Source: Syntrophus aciditrophicus (GTDB taxonomy: Bacteria > Desulfobacterota > Syntrophia > Syntrophales > UBA8958). From it: a stretch of DNA of 47,852 nucleotides. The notes under the pieces are model-generated. The model was given only the letters and a program-made list of their open reading frames with translations. It was not told where the DNA came from and made no database searches. The position numbers were made by a program, and so were the translations under genes. Shown one piece after another: positions 1 to 7,969 of the stretch. The DNA lies in NCBI GenBank assembly GCA_020718905.1, contig DYRD01000012.1, forward strand, positions 1 to 47,852. The letters run 5' to 3'. Each line of letters begins with the position of its first letter. Position 1 is the stretch's first letter.

Positions 1-7
1 ATGCCCT

Positions 8-43
8 GATGAATAACAAGAAAAATCATTTACACAAATTATC
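8..43. repeat. Diverged copy of the 3'-end segment at 5465-5500
   Basis: Positions 8-35 match 5465-5492 at 24 of 28 bases, and weaker similarity runs to about 43 and 5500. The second copy lies just after the stop of the sigma-54 activator and covers the convergent cobI stop codon. On the minus strand both copies read a short tail ending Cys-Lys-stop. This suggests that the sequence left of the window carries a related gene end. The match is short and could be fortuitous. Confidence 0.4.
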
Positions 44-125
44 TGACACCCCAGGACGACCCATGTGCATCAACACTCGGGACGTTAAGGACCTAGATGC
101 GGGCGGCATAACATGATTCTTAATG

Positions 126-166
126 ATTTTCATTGGGGGGGAACGAAGGCCCCCCCAAATGAAAAT
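126..166 (-). terminator. Strong hairpin downstream of the small secreted-protein gene
   Basis: The left arm at 126-141 (ATTTTCATT plus seven G) pairs with the right arm at 150-166 (seven C plus AAATGAAAAT), leaving one bulged base and an 8-base loop. The hairpin lies about 55 bases after the stop at 222 on the minus strand. A/T-rich arms flank the GC core, so it could terminate transcription from either side. Confidence 0.6.
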
Positions 167-221
167 CTGCTGCTCTTGTGTGCTGTCGATTTATGCAGCC
201 GAAATCTTGATCGCCTTTTAT

Positions 222-464
222 TTAACTTAGAGGCTTACCTGTGGTCGTGTTAGGCGCCGTATTTAGAGTTGAGTCATTCAGCAGTTCTTTAGCATCATTT
301 TTAGGGACTTGCTTTACAGTCACAGGAGCAGGACTTGCCTTCGTCTCCACTTGGGTCATAGGAGCAGGTCATTTCTTCGTATCGTCTGCGGCGACAGTGC
401 TTCCCGGTATGAGCAGCACCAGTCCCAAGAACAAAACCATGGTCAACTTTTTTAAAGATTTCAT
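222..464 (-). pseudogene. Small secreted protein split by an in-frame TGA
   Basis: The start at 464 follows a GGAGG ribosome site. The first 31 residues form a clear signal peptide: MKSLKK, a hydrophobic stretch around VLFLGLVLLIP, and an Ala-Ala cleavage region. A TGA at 369-371 then interrupts the frame. The same frame stays open for about 48 more residues to a TAA at 222-224. That tail is rich in Pro, Ala, Thr and Lys and carries a PAPMT / PAPVT doublet, as expected for an exported low-complexity protein. No family is recognised. The TGA is most simply a nonsense change or sequence error; selenocysteine is unlikely because no redox context or SECIS-like hairpin is evident. Confidence 0.5.
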
Positions 465-799
465 CTGAATTCTACCTCCATATGTATTTATTTCTCGTTT
501 ATTATCCAAATCCGGCTGATCAGACGGACACAGAACAGTCGCTGCCAACACCTCAAAAGCTGCGTGCCCGCACCCAGCTTTCCACTGGATATTGAGGGAT
601 ATTGAGAAAAAAGGCTTAGCAACTTGTATGCCATTGCATATCATCTATAATTACATTATGTTATGAAATACATTACCGGAATATTCCCCAAATAGGCCTC
701 TTACATTGGCAGGTGGTAATAGGCAGAGTTGGCAGTTGCCGTGAGATATGCAATTACTGTTTCTGCGGCGCCGCACGTTCCGTATCTCTGCAAACATGC
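465..799. other. Intergenic region with no gene recognised
   Basis: This stretch lies between the divergent start of the secreted-protein gene and the sigma-54 control region. It is fairly A/T-rich around 600-680 and should hold the promoter for the minus-strand gene, but I could not pick a convincing pair of -35 and -10 boxes. The repeated TTGGCAG words around 705-735 do not have sigma-54 spacing. No coding frame is convincing. Confidence 0.4.
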
Positions 800-815
800 C
801 AACTACTGATAGTTG
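800..815. promoter_or_regulatory. Candidate enhancer site for the sigma-54 activator
   Basis: CAACTACTGATAGTTG is a perfect inverted repeat with 6-base arms and a 4-base centre. Its centre lies about 95 bases upstream of the -24 box at 902, a usual distance for an enhancer-binding-protein site. A looser palindrome at 4016-4032 has a similar position relative to the second sigma-54 promoter. The role is inferred from symmetry and spacing. Confidence 0.4.
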
Positions 816-901
816 TCAGGCGGCATATAATTAGGCGGTAGGACTACCACTGAGGAGGCCCATGACTATGAATTGATCCGTAATCATTTATTTTATGCCG
901 C

Positions 902-917
902 TGGCACGATGATTGCT
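902..917 (+). promoter_or_regulatory. Sigma-54 (-24/-12) promoter of the VgrG module
   Basis: TGGCACG-ATGA-TTGCT matches the RpoN consensus TGGCACG-N4-TTGC[A/T] at every fixed position with correct GG-to-GC spacing. The predicted start of transcription is near 928, about 105 bases before the first gene at 1033. A sigma-54 activator encoded 3 kb downstream is the obvious candidate regulator. Confidence 0.8.
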
Positions 918-1032
918 ATCCCGTCGGGCAAGATTGCGGAAGGCAAAGGCAGTGAAACATCATAAGGAGAACGCAAGGGGGGCGATAGCGATGAAAGGTT
1001 CGAGGTCGAGAGGATTGTTCCATGGGGGATGC

Positions 1033-1350
1033 ATGAGCATCACCACACAACAAGCCATGATGTTTTCAGACGCCCCTCAAGAGATAGATGCGATATTGGC
1101 TCATTTAGCCGATCTTTGCGAGAATATATCCATGGGAAACGGCAAGGATGATGCCGAGCTTTTTGAGTTGACAAAAAAGGAGGCCTATCCGGAGATCGTC
1201 ACGAGACTTGCCGAAAGCTTCGGAATGATGTTGATCAGGTTAGAGGCGCGAGACCTCCACGCCCTTCAGATGACGGAAGACCTAAAAAAAATCGAAAGGC
1301 TACTATCCAGAAACGCTATTAGTACCTCCGGGCAGAAGAAATTGATTTGA
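1033..1350 (+). CDS. Small protein resembling the N-terminal domain of the adjacent sigma-54 activator
   Basis: This 105-residue protein starts at the ATG at 1033, preceded by a GGGGGA ribosome site. The same frame is open further upstream, but that would place the start inside the promoter. It has no known catalytic motif and looks largely helical. Its central part (about residues 57-80, around LAESFGMM-IR-EAR) closely matches residues 72-87 of the activator at 4158 (LAESFGMMIVRMEAR). An acidic/lysine-rich ELT[K/R][K/E] segment precedes it in both. It is the first gene after the sigma-54 promoter and lies 54 bases before vgrG. It may be a stand-alone copy of the activator's sensory or protein-contact domain, perhaps a VgrG partner or feedback regulator; that is inference. 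Confidence 0.7.
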   Translation: MSITTQQAMMFSDAPQEIDAILAHLADLCENISMGNGKDDAELFELTKKEAYPEIVTRLAESFGMMLIRLEARDLHALQMTEDLKKIERLLSRNAISTSGQKKLI

Positions 1351-1404
1351 AAATGCTGAACCGTATAGTGGGAAAAACCATATAAGATACGAGGGGCATA
1401 AGTG

Positions 1405-3705
1405 ATGATAGAAATTGACGAAGCAGGGACCAGACGTTTTACGCTGACCGTAGAGGGCCTGCCCCGGTCAGCGCTCACCGTGATCGAATTCTCCGGAACC
1501 GAGGAGATATCGCGGCCCTACAAATTCTCCATCATGGCCGTTTCGGACCGGGACGATCTCGAGCTCATGGACCGGGGGGCAACCTTCGCGATCCGGGGGC
1601 TGGCGGCCCGGGATACCCGTTTTAGCCATCACGGAGCCATTACCCGGTGTGAATGTCACCAATCCATGGCGAAACGCTTCTATTACCGGGTCACCCTGGA
1701 GCCGCGCATCACCCGGCTGGCCCGGACCCGGCATTCGGACGCCTATCTCGACGAGGAGACGATACCGGAGCTGGTATCCCGCATCCTCCGCGAAGCCGGG
1801 GCCGCCCACGCCCTTACCGGCCGCGACGTGGACATCCGCACCATCGGGACGGGGTACCGGCAGCGGTACGGGCACGGGTGAGCTCACCATCAGCGGCGAG
1901 AACTACCGCACCCCCGAGGAAGGGTGGCGCTACGCAAAGATAAGGGCCGAGGAGCTTGCCTGCCGGGGGCGTATCTTCTCCGGCGCCGGCACGGCCGTCG
2001 GCATTATGAGCGGCACCATGCTGAACATCGCCGGTCACGACCACAAAGCCTTCAACGGGGAGTACCTCGTCCTCACGGTGCACCATTCCGGCTCCCAGGC
2101 GGGGGCCGTGCTGACGGCCCCGGATGGAAAGAACGATCATTATACGGCCGCCTTCGCCTGCATCCCCGCCTCCGTCCAGTACCGCCCGGAAAGGATGACC
2201 ACCGTGCCCGTCATCTCCGGTTCTTTGACGGCGGTCATCGACGGGGACGGCTCCGGGTCCCATGCGGAGCTCGACGAGCACGGGCGGTACAAGGTCCGTT
2301 TCCCCTTCAAGGAGGAAAAGCAGGGGGCGCGGAACTGGGCCTGGATACGCATGGCCACCCCGATAATCCCGTCATCGCCGCAGCGGTACCAAACTCGGAA
2401 AGCAGGAGCGTCGTTACCGACAGGAACGCGATGACCCATGCCCTGCAGACGAACGCCGTCAACGGGCTGTTTATGACCAAAAGCGCAGAGGAAATATCGA
2501 TACGGAACCTCGGTCAGGACCCGCCTCCCCCGACGCGGAAAGAGGAGTTTCATTGGACCAAATACGTCACGGGAGATGAACAGAATATCATTAAGGGATC
2601 AAGCGCCACCGCCTATCTGAACAACCGGCTGACCCTCAACGGCGGCGCAAATGTGACCGTAAACGCGCTCACCATGGCCACGAATATCAATGCCGGCACG
2701 ACGATGAATCTCAACCTTGCCCCCAGCGTGACCTACCAGGTTGCCGATACCCTCACCACCGGCCCGGGAAGGGTTTACAGTGCCAATCGAAGCTACAAGA
2801 CCGTGGGGCTCGATTCCATAAAGTTTGTTGCCGGCCTGGACGGCGCGGAAAGGACCAAGTGCCTGCGGGGCTGGCAAGTGATTACCTCCGCCGCCGCCAC
2901 CCTCCTCGGCATGGCCGCCAGCATCGTTCCCCCCGTTTGGAATCACTACCACCCCAAGGAAGACCGCATGCAACCGTGGCACCAGGCCATTGGGGCTTAC
3001 GCGGCCAGTTCTTTCATGTTCTTGTCCTATTGGGTTGAGAGCCGGGCGTGGGACGCGTTCGACATGGCCGTTCTCAGAGATCACCGCGGGAGGATCGAAC
3101 CTTTTCATTGGGACACATCTAACAGGTTTGGTGCGACGGGGATGGATTTGAGTGATTTCGGATTTTCTGTGTTCGGACCCCGGAAAGTAAACCCGGAGCG
3201 ACACCTGACCGGCGCAGAAAGAGAAGGGACCCGACCGGGCATTATGATCTATGATGGCGACATTAGGATGGCAGCCGAGGAAGGACGGGGCGGGAGCGGA
3301 AACAAGTTTATGGAAGCGTCAATATACATGAGTCTAGGCCAGGTGTCCATGAAGGGGGGTTATTCCCAGGATCAAACTGAAATTAAAATGGATATAAATG
3401 CGTTGCAAACTATCCATAAAGACTGGGCGATCTGCCTTGATTCACAGTCATTGCGGCTGGGCGGACTTGGTCCTGTACTAAGAATCTCGAAGGAAACAGC
3501 GCCCCTAATAAAGATCGACAATGAAGCCATGGATGCCACTTGCCAAGCCATTCGACTTGATGCCAACGGCGCCGCGGCATCTTTCGACGCGAAAGGCGCA
3601 AGGATCGCTGCGGGCAACGTTTATATAGGTACGGAAGACAGCAACATTTCGATAACAGGAAAACAACTGGGGATCGATTCCGCTGGTCTTGTCCATTTGC
3701 GATAA
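1405..3705 (+). pseudogene. vgrG: VgrG-family spike protein, broken by two internal deletions, with a long C-terminal extension
   Basis: The reading starts at ATG 1405 after GAGGGG. It runs in frame 1 to about 1860 (gp27-like part), frame 2 to about 2350 (YRTPEEGWRYAKIRAEEL, then the gp5/OB part ending WAWIRMATP), and frame 1 again to 3705 (from PDNPVIAAAVPNSE). Family VgrGs have roughly 100 extra residues at the first join and about 30 at the second, so each join is an internal deletion that also shifts frame. The first join lies in repetitive GGTACGGGCACGGG-like sequence, and the second at a short ACCCCG match. The region after about 2600 continues as the usual beta-helix-like part and then a roughly 300-residue extension. 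The extension has two hydrophobic stretches near 2880-2940 and 2990-3040, so it might be effector or cargo-binding sequence. No other T6SS gene is present. As sequenced, the gene cannot make a full VgrG. Confidence 0.75.
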
Positions 3706-4015
3706 TGGCAGGGGAAAGCAGCTGCTCGCGATGAAGAAAGTAAAAGCGATAGACCGCACCTCAACCTTTGGTAACGTTGCATCCGCAGGACGAGCTGACC
3801 GGGGTATCCCTGCTTGTGCGTAATTGCACTTGTTGTGGTTCTGCATAAGGACGTTTCATCGCATTAATCATCTAATCCGAGACGGACTCTGGACGAATAT
3901 GATATAGTTTTGCAACATTTCCTTGTTTTTTTCCCGCTTTCCCGATCCGAGCTATTATCTCCTGGCAGGTTGTCTCGGCATTCATTCCGAACCTGGGATG
4001 CCGTAAATTTCTGCA
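3706..4015. other. Intergenic region between vgrG and the activator gene
   Basis: No convincing gene or clear terminator is visible here. The TGGCAGG near 3963 lacks a correctly spaced -12 box, so it is not counted as a sigma-54 promoter. Pyrimidine-rich sequence around 3910-3960 leads into the candidate enhancer and promoter of the next gene. Confidence 0.4.
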
Positions 4016-4032
4016 TACCTACTACGCAGGTA
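4016..4032. promoter_or_regulatory. Candidate enhancer site upstream of the activator gene
   Basis: TACCT-N7-AGGTA is an interrupted inverted repeat centred about 78 bases before the -24 box at 4102. It shares a CTACT core with the palindrome at 800-815, which sits at a similar distance from the other sigma-54 promoter. The resemblance is loose. Confidence 0.3.
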
Positions 4033-4101
4033 GAGAAAGTAGTTTTTCCTTGCCTCCGACGAATATTTTCTGTTAACCTTACTCGTTTGTTTTTTGCTCA
4101 C

Positions 4102-4117
4102 TGGCACGAATATGGCT
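4102..4117 (+). promoter_or_regulatory. Sigma-54 promoter of the activator gene
   Basis: TGGCACG-AATA-TGGCT has a perfect -24 box and one substitution (TGGC for TTGC) in the -12 box, with the invariant GG and GC correctly spaced. Transcription would start near 4128, followed by a GGAGG ribosome site near 4150 and ATG at 4158. A sigma-54 promoter in front of a sigma-54 activator implies positive autoregulation, or control by a related activator. Confidence 0.7.
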
Positions 4118-4157
4118 AACAATTGCGACGAAGGATAAACAAGGACTGGAGGATGAC

Positions 4158-5462
4158 ATGGATCAGTCAAAAGTATTATTCATCAATGGGGATGGGGACA
4201 ACAGACTCCTTCCCAACCTGCATAGAGAAAACAGATTTGCCGATGGCGGCGAAGAAGCCTTCCAGGAACTCACCAGAATTTGCCGGGAAATTGCAAGCGG
4301 AGAATACAAAGACGAGAAATACCTGTACGAGTTGACAAGGGAAGGAAGCTACCATCCCTTGATCAATGAACTGGCTGAATCTTTCGGGATGATGATCGTA
4401 AGGATGGAAGCCAGAGAATGCTTCCTTGAGCAGAACATGGAACGATTGAAAAGCATGGACAGGAACCGCTCGAGGACGGAAGGGCGACTGTCCCATGAGG
4501 ATAGCTACCTGAAGCAGGCACCTAAAAAATATTCAACCCATGTCAATATCTTGGGAACAAGCAGTCATATCCAGGCAATCATTAGGATGATCGATAATAT
4601 TGCTGATGCCCCCGTCAATGTGCTGATCACCGGCGAAACCGGCACGGGGAAGGAACTGGTCGCCAAGGCGATTCACCATAAAAGCAGACGCCGGGACAAC
4701 CCTTTTGTAGCCTTGAATTGCTTTGCAATCCCGGACAGCATCTTCGAGAGCGAGATGTTCGGTATTGAGCATGGCGTGGCAACGGGCATTATTAAGCGGA
4801 TGGGCAAGGTCGAACAGGCCAACGACGGCACATTATTTCTTGACGAAGTAGGCGATATGCGTCTCTCCAGCCAGGGTAAAATTCTGCGCATCATTGAAGA
4901 CCGGATACTGGAGCGCGTGGGCTGTAGAAAAAGCATGTTTGTCGATGTCCGGTTTATCGCTGCGACCAATAAGGACCTGAAGGTCGCCGTTGCCGCAAGG
5001 CAATTCCGAGAAGATCTGTTATACCGGCTTAACGTTGTTAACCTGCATATCCCTCCCCTGAGGGAGCGACGGGAAGACATTCCCGTCCTGGCTAACTTCT
5101 TCGCTGCCCGGGCCGCTAAGCGGATGCGCCGTTCACCCTTGGCGATCACCGCGAATGCGATGGAATACCTGACATCCTATTCATGGCCCGGAAACGTCCG
5201 GCAACTGGAAAACGAAATTGAAAGGTCCGTTGCCATGACATATACGGACGAGATCGCCGTCACCGGACTATCCGACGATTTGCGGTCATACTGCAAACAG
5301 GAGGGAAGACCGGAGAACAATACTTCCCTGGTTAAGAACGCGGAAAAAACACTGATTGAAGCCACCCTGCAGAAAACGGGAGGCAACAAATCGCAAGCGG
5401 CCCGTGAACTAGGACTCAGCAGAGAGGGGCTGCGCAAAAAGATGCTTCGTTATATTTTGTAG
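4158..5462 (+). CDS. Sigma-54-dependent activator (AAA+ enhancer-binding protein) with Fis-type helix-turn-helix
   Basis: This 434-residue protein starts at ATG 4158 after GGAGG. Residues 1-110 form a non-receiver N-terminal domain, part of which resembles the small protein at 1033. The AAA+ domain spans about 130-360: Walker A GETGTGKE at 159-166, Walker B FLDEVGD at 227-233, and a sensor-like arginine region around LRERREDIP. The C-terminus is a Fis-type helix-turn-helix (NKSQAARELGLS.. about 400-430). The sigma-54 contact loop, normally GAFTGA, reads GVATGI here (206-211); such variants occur in some enhancer-binding proteins. The gene has its own sigma-54 promoter and lies downstream of a sigma-54-driven VgrG unit, so it is the likely regulator of that unit, playing the part VasH-type activators play in T6SS loci. 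The signal it senses is unknown. Confidence 0.9.
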   Translation: MDQSKVLFINGDGDNRLLPNLHRENRFADGGEEAFQELTRICREIASGEYKDEKYLYELTREGSYHPLINELAESFGMMIVRMEARECFLEQNMERLKSMDRNRSRTEGRLSHEDSYLKQAPKKYSTHVNILGTSSHIQAIIRMIDNIADAPVNVLITGETGTGKELVAKAIHHKSRRRDNPFVALNCFAIPDSIFESEMFGIEHGVATGIIKRMGKVEQANDGTLFLDEVGDMRLSSQGKILRIIEDRILERVGCRKSMFVDVRFIAATNKDLKVAVAARQFREDLLYRLNVVNLHIPPLRERREDIPVLANFFAARAAKRMRRSPLAITANAMEYLTSYSWPGNVRQLENEIERSVAMTYTDEIAVTGLSDDLRSYCKQEGRPENNTSLVKNAEKTLIEATLQKTGGNKSQAARELGLSREGLRKKMLRYIL

Positions 5463-5482
5463 CGGATGAACGACAAGAAGAT

Positions 5483-6185
5483 TCATTTACACCCATTTTC
5501 CGCCCCTCGTATGTATTTTTTTCTCTCCTTCCCGGCATGTACGAGGATTATGGCAAGATGACCAGCCTCCGGATTAAGACCACGGAGTTTCTTTAGGTCT
5601 GTTTCGACGTGCTCACCTTCCAAGCCAGCACGGGAGATGAATACGCTATCTGCAATAAGTCCTGCGTCTTCAATGATGTCCAGAATATCCGGCAGTCGCC
5701 GGCCTATTTTCATGAGGACCACGGTGCTTTCCCTTGTCAGCGCATCCCGGACGGCTTCCAGATCCTCGGCAGAAACGGGTATTACCGTCACGGGCTCACG
5801 CCCCTTCCCAAGGGGAAACGACAGAACCGAGGCCGCCGCACTGAACGCAGTTACCCCTGGTATAGAGATGACCATCACGGCGGGGAGAATTTCTCTCACT
5901 TCGCGCAGGAGGTAAATGAAGGTGGAATAAAATAAGATATCGCCCAGAGTTATAAAGCAGGCATCCTCCCCGGATGCGAGTACTTTCGTCACGGCGCGGG
6001 CGTTATCCTGCCAACGGGAGGATTGCACACCTTCGTCTGCGGTCATGGGGAACGGTAGTTCATGAATCCCGGCGCCAGGCCCAACATATCGGTTTATAAT
6101 GGAGAGCGCCGCGCGTTCCGCGGTCACCCTGGATTTGGGCACGAAAACATGCGGACACCGGGATAGGATAGCGGCCCCTGGTCAT
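5483..6185 (-). pseudogene. cobI: Precorrin-2 / cobalt-factor II C20-methyltransferase (CobI/CbiL), N-terminal part deleted
   Basis: The open part (219 residues from 6142) carries the CobI/CbiL family features: PKSRVTAERAALSI near the start, GD-LFYSTFIYLL, the IPGVTAFSAAAS region and a terminal VHAGKERK-type tail. This family C20-methylates precorrin-2 or its cobalt form with SAM during corrin-ring synthesis. The frame continues upstream as AAILSRCPHVFV. The expected N-terminal SAM-binding GVGPGDPELLT segment is missing. An ATG at 6185 with AAGGAG about ten bases before it encodes MTRG and joins straight to that sequence out of frame, as if about 20 codons were lost at a GGGGCC join. The gene converges with the sigma-54 activator, stop to stop. 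Without the GVGPGDP loop the product would not bind SAM. Confidence 0.7.
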
Positions 6186-6581
6186 TTCAAAAACTCCTTG
6201 CCAAAAGAATGGACCCCAAAGAGAGGGGGGTCCCGCAAAAGCCCTTCCTGCGGTATCTCCCTTTCCTGCCCCGGAAAGGGTCAAATCCAGCCATGCAAAC
6301 GTGCGACTCAATTCTCCTTCGGGATGCTTCCTCCAAGGGCAGCATTCTTTTCGTCCGCGCGAATACGGAATTCTTGTTCACGGCCGGAAGAGTCTTAACT
6401 AATACTACATCGTGCGGTCCAGCGCAAGCAGACAAACACCGTCTGGAAAGAGCTCAAAAAAGAGCACGACTAAATAACCCAAGTTTTATGTCTGAACTTT
6501 GGACTTGATTAATTGGGTCAAGTGTTTTACCAATTTTAAAATCGTTTTTGTAGGTAGCTACGGATCTGGGGGAGGAAATAG
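6186..6581. other. Intergenic region between cobI and ahbC
   Basis: Minus-strand frames here (about 6187-6435) are open but I recognise no protein in them. A 7-base hairpin GGACCCC / GGGGTCC at 6211-6233, followed on the minus strand by ATTCTTTT, lies just upstream of cobI and might be an attenuator or terminator. I looked for a cobalamin riboswitch in front of cobI and found no convincing B12 box. AATTGG / CCAATT at about 6512-6536 is a small inverted repeat ahead of ahbC. Confidence 0.35.
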
Positions 6582-7766
6582 ATGATCGGAATATCCAAGC
6601 TGTATTGCGGCACGGTCAAGACAGCGGACGTTCTCCGGTACGGAGCGCATTCCGCGAAGCTTCCGTCGCACCTGCTGCAGTTCTCGGAAGACAAGAAGCC
6701 CGTCGTCGTCTTGAGCATGACGCGCTGCTGCAACCTGCAATGTGTCCATTGCTACTCGAACTCCCGCGATATCGAGTATCCGGGGGAGTTAGACACCGCG
6801 GAAGGCAAGGCGCGGATCGACGACCTGGCCGCATTCGGTGCGCCGGTGCTGCTCCTCTCCGGGGGCGAACCTCTGATGAGGCCGGACTTTATCGACCTGG
6901 CCCGCTATGCCGTCAGGAAGGGGATGCGGGTGTCCGTCTCCACGAACGGTACCCTGATCACGGAGGACATGGCCAGGGAGTTCCGTGAAATCGGGCTCGC
7001 TTACGTGGGCATCAGCTTCGACGGGGTCGGAGACACCCCCTCCCGGTTCCGCAGTTCCCAGGGGGCGTTCGAGACGGCGCTGCGGGGTTTGAGAATCTGC
7101 CGCGACCTCGGTATTAAGGTCGGCGTGCGCTTCGCAATCACAAAAAGGAACTTCCGAGAGATCCCGGCCATATTTGATTTCCTCGCGCAAGAAGACATCC
7201 CGCGGATCTGCTTCTACCACCTGGCTGATGCCGGCCGGGGCTGGAATCTCAGAGAAGAGGACCTCTCCAGAGAAGAGGCTCGCAATATAATGGACCTCCT
7301 CATCGACTGCACCCGCGAGCTCTTCGAGAAGGGCAGCGAAAAAGAGGTGATCACGGTGGATAACCACTGCGACGGCCCCTATATCTACATGCGCATGCTC
7401 AGGGAGAACGAGAGCAGGGCCGCGGATGTGCTGAAGCTTCTGAAGATGAACAAGGGCAACAATTCCGGCGTGGGGATCGGGTGCGTGAGCTGGGACGGCG
7501 AGGTGCATCCTGATCAGTTCTGGCGCAACCACTCATTCGGGAACATCCGCAAACGGCAGTTCAGCGAGATATGGATGGACACGTCGAATGACTTGATGGC
7601 CGGCCTGAAGGATCGCCGGCTCCGCCTAAAAGGCCGCTGCGAAAAATGCAAGTGGCTCGATATCTGTGGGGGCAACTCCCGGGCCCTGGCGGAGGCTTTC
7701 TACGATGATCCCTGGGCCCCTGACCCCACGTGTTACCTGACAGACGAGGAGATCGGGATTATATAG
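6582..7766 (+). CDS. ahbC: AhbC-like radical-SAM enzyme: 12,18-didecarboxysiroheme deacetylase
   Basis: This 394-residue protein starts at ATG 6582 after GGGGGAGGAAATAG. The radical-SAM cluster motif CxxxCxxC is at C50, C54 and C57, with GGEP at 94-97. The C-terminus has a SPASM-type cysteine set (GRCEKCKWLDICGGNSR and later C) for an auxiliary Fe-S cluster. The N-terminus (IGISKLYCGTV, LPSHLLQFSEDKKPVVV) and the phrase GIGCVSWDGEVHPDQFWR are typical of AhbC, which removes the two acetate side chains in the siroheme-dependent haem pathway of sulfate reducers and archaea. NirJ of haem d1 synthesis is the nearest alternative. It is the only haem gene visible, next to a corrin-pathway remnant, so the neighbourhood is tetrapyrrole-related. 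Confidence 0.85.
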   Translation: MIGISKLYCGTVKTADVLRYGAHSAKLPSHLLQFSEDKKPVVVLSMTRCCNLQCVHCYSNSRDIEYPGELDTAEGKARIDDLAAFGAPVLLLSGGEPLMRPDFIDLARYAVRKGMRVSVSTNGTLITEDMAREFREIGLAYVGISFDGVGDTPSRFRSSQGAFETALRGLRICRDLGIKVGVRFAITKRNFREIPAIFDFLAQEDIPRICFYHLADAGRGWNLREEDLSREEARNIMDLLIDCTRELFEKGSEKEVITVDNHCDGPYIYMRMLRENESRAADVLKLLKMNKGNNSGVGIGCVSWDGEVHPDQFWRNHSFGNIRKRQFSEIWMDTSNDLMAGLKDRRLRLKGRCEKCKWLDICGGNSRALAEAFYDDPWAPDPTCYLTDEEIGII

Positions 7767-7969
7767 AGTCGGAATTGTACCACCGTCGATAATGGCCCAT
7801 GGGACTGATTTAGGACCCCTTAATCTGAAATGATTATAGAGCTTGCCGTTTTTTTCTGAATAGGAATGTACCAGCCTTCGCCCGGACTCATGGAAAATGT
7901 TCCCTGCCATAATCTTGCGTGTGATTAATCTTGGATAAGACCGGAACTCGGAAGGATTTTCCCGGCAGG

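Noticed and set aside
369-371. Selenocysteine at the TGA of the small secreted protein
   Set aside because: The residue would lie between a signal peptide and a low-complexity tail, with no redox motif and no clear SECIS-like hairpin just downstream.
705-745. Sigma-54 promoter in the TTGGCAG-rich stretch
   Set aside because: GG-to-GC spacing is wrong in every register tried; the promoter at 902 fits exactly.
1033-3705. Complete type VI secretion cluster
   Set aside because: Only vgrG is present; no TssB/C, Hcp, ClpV, TssJLM or baseplate gene is in the window.
3962-3982. Sigma-54 promoter at TGGCAGG before the activator gene
   Set aside because: The GC of the would-be -12 box is two bases too far, and 4102-4117 fits better.
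6186-6581. Cobalamin riboswitch upstream of cobI
   Set aside because: No B12-box-like sequence or expected multi-stem core could be recognised on the minus strand.
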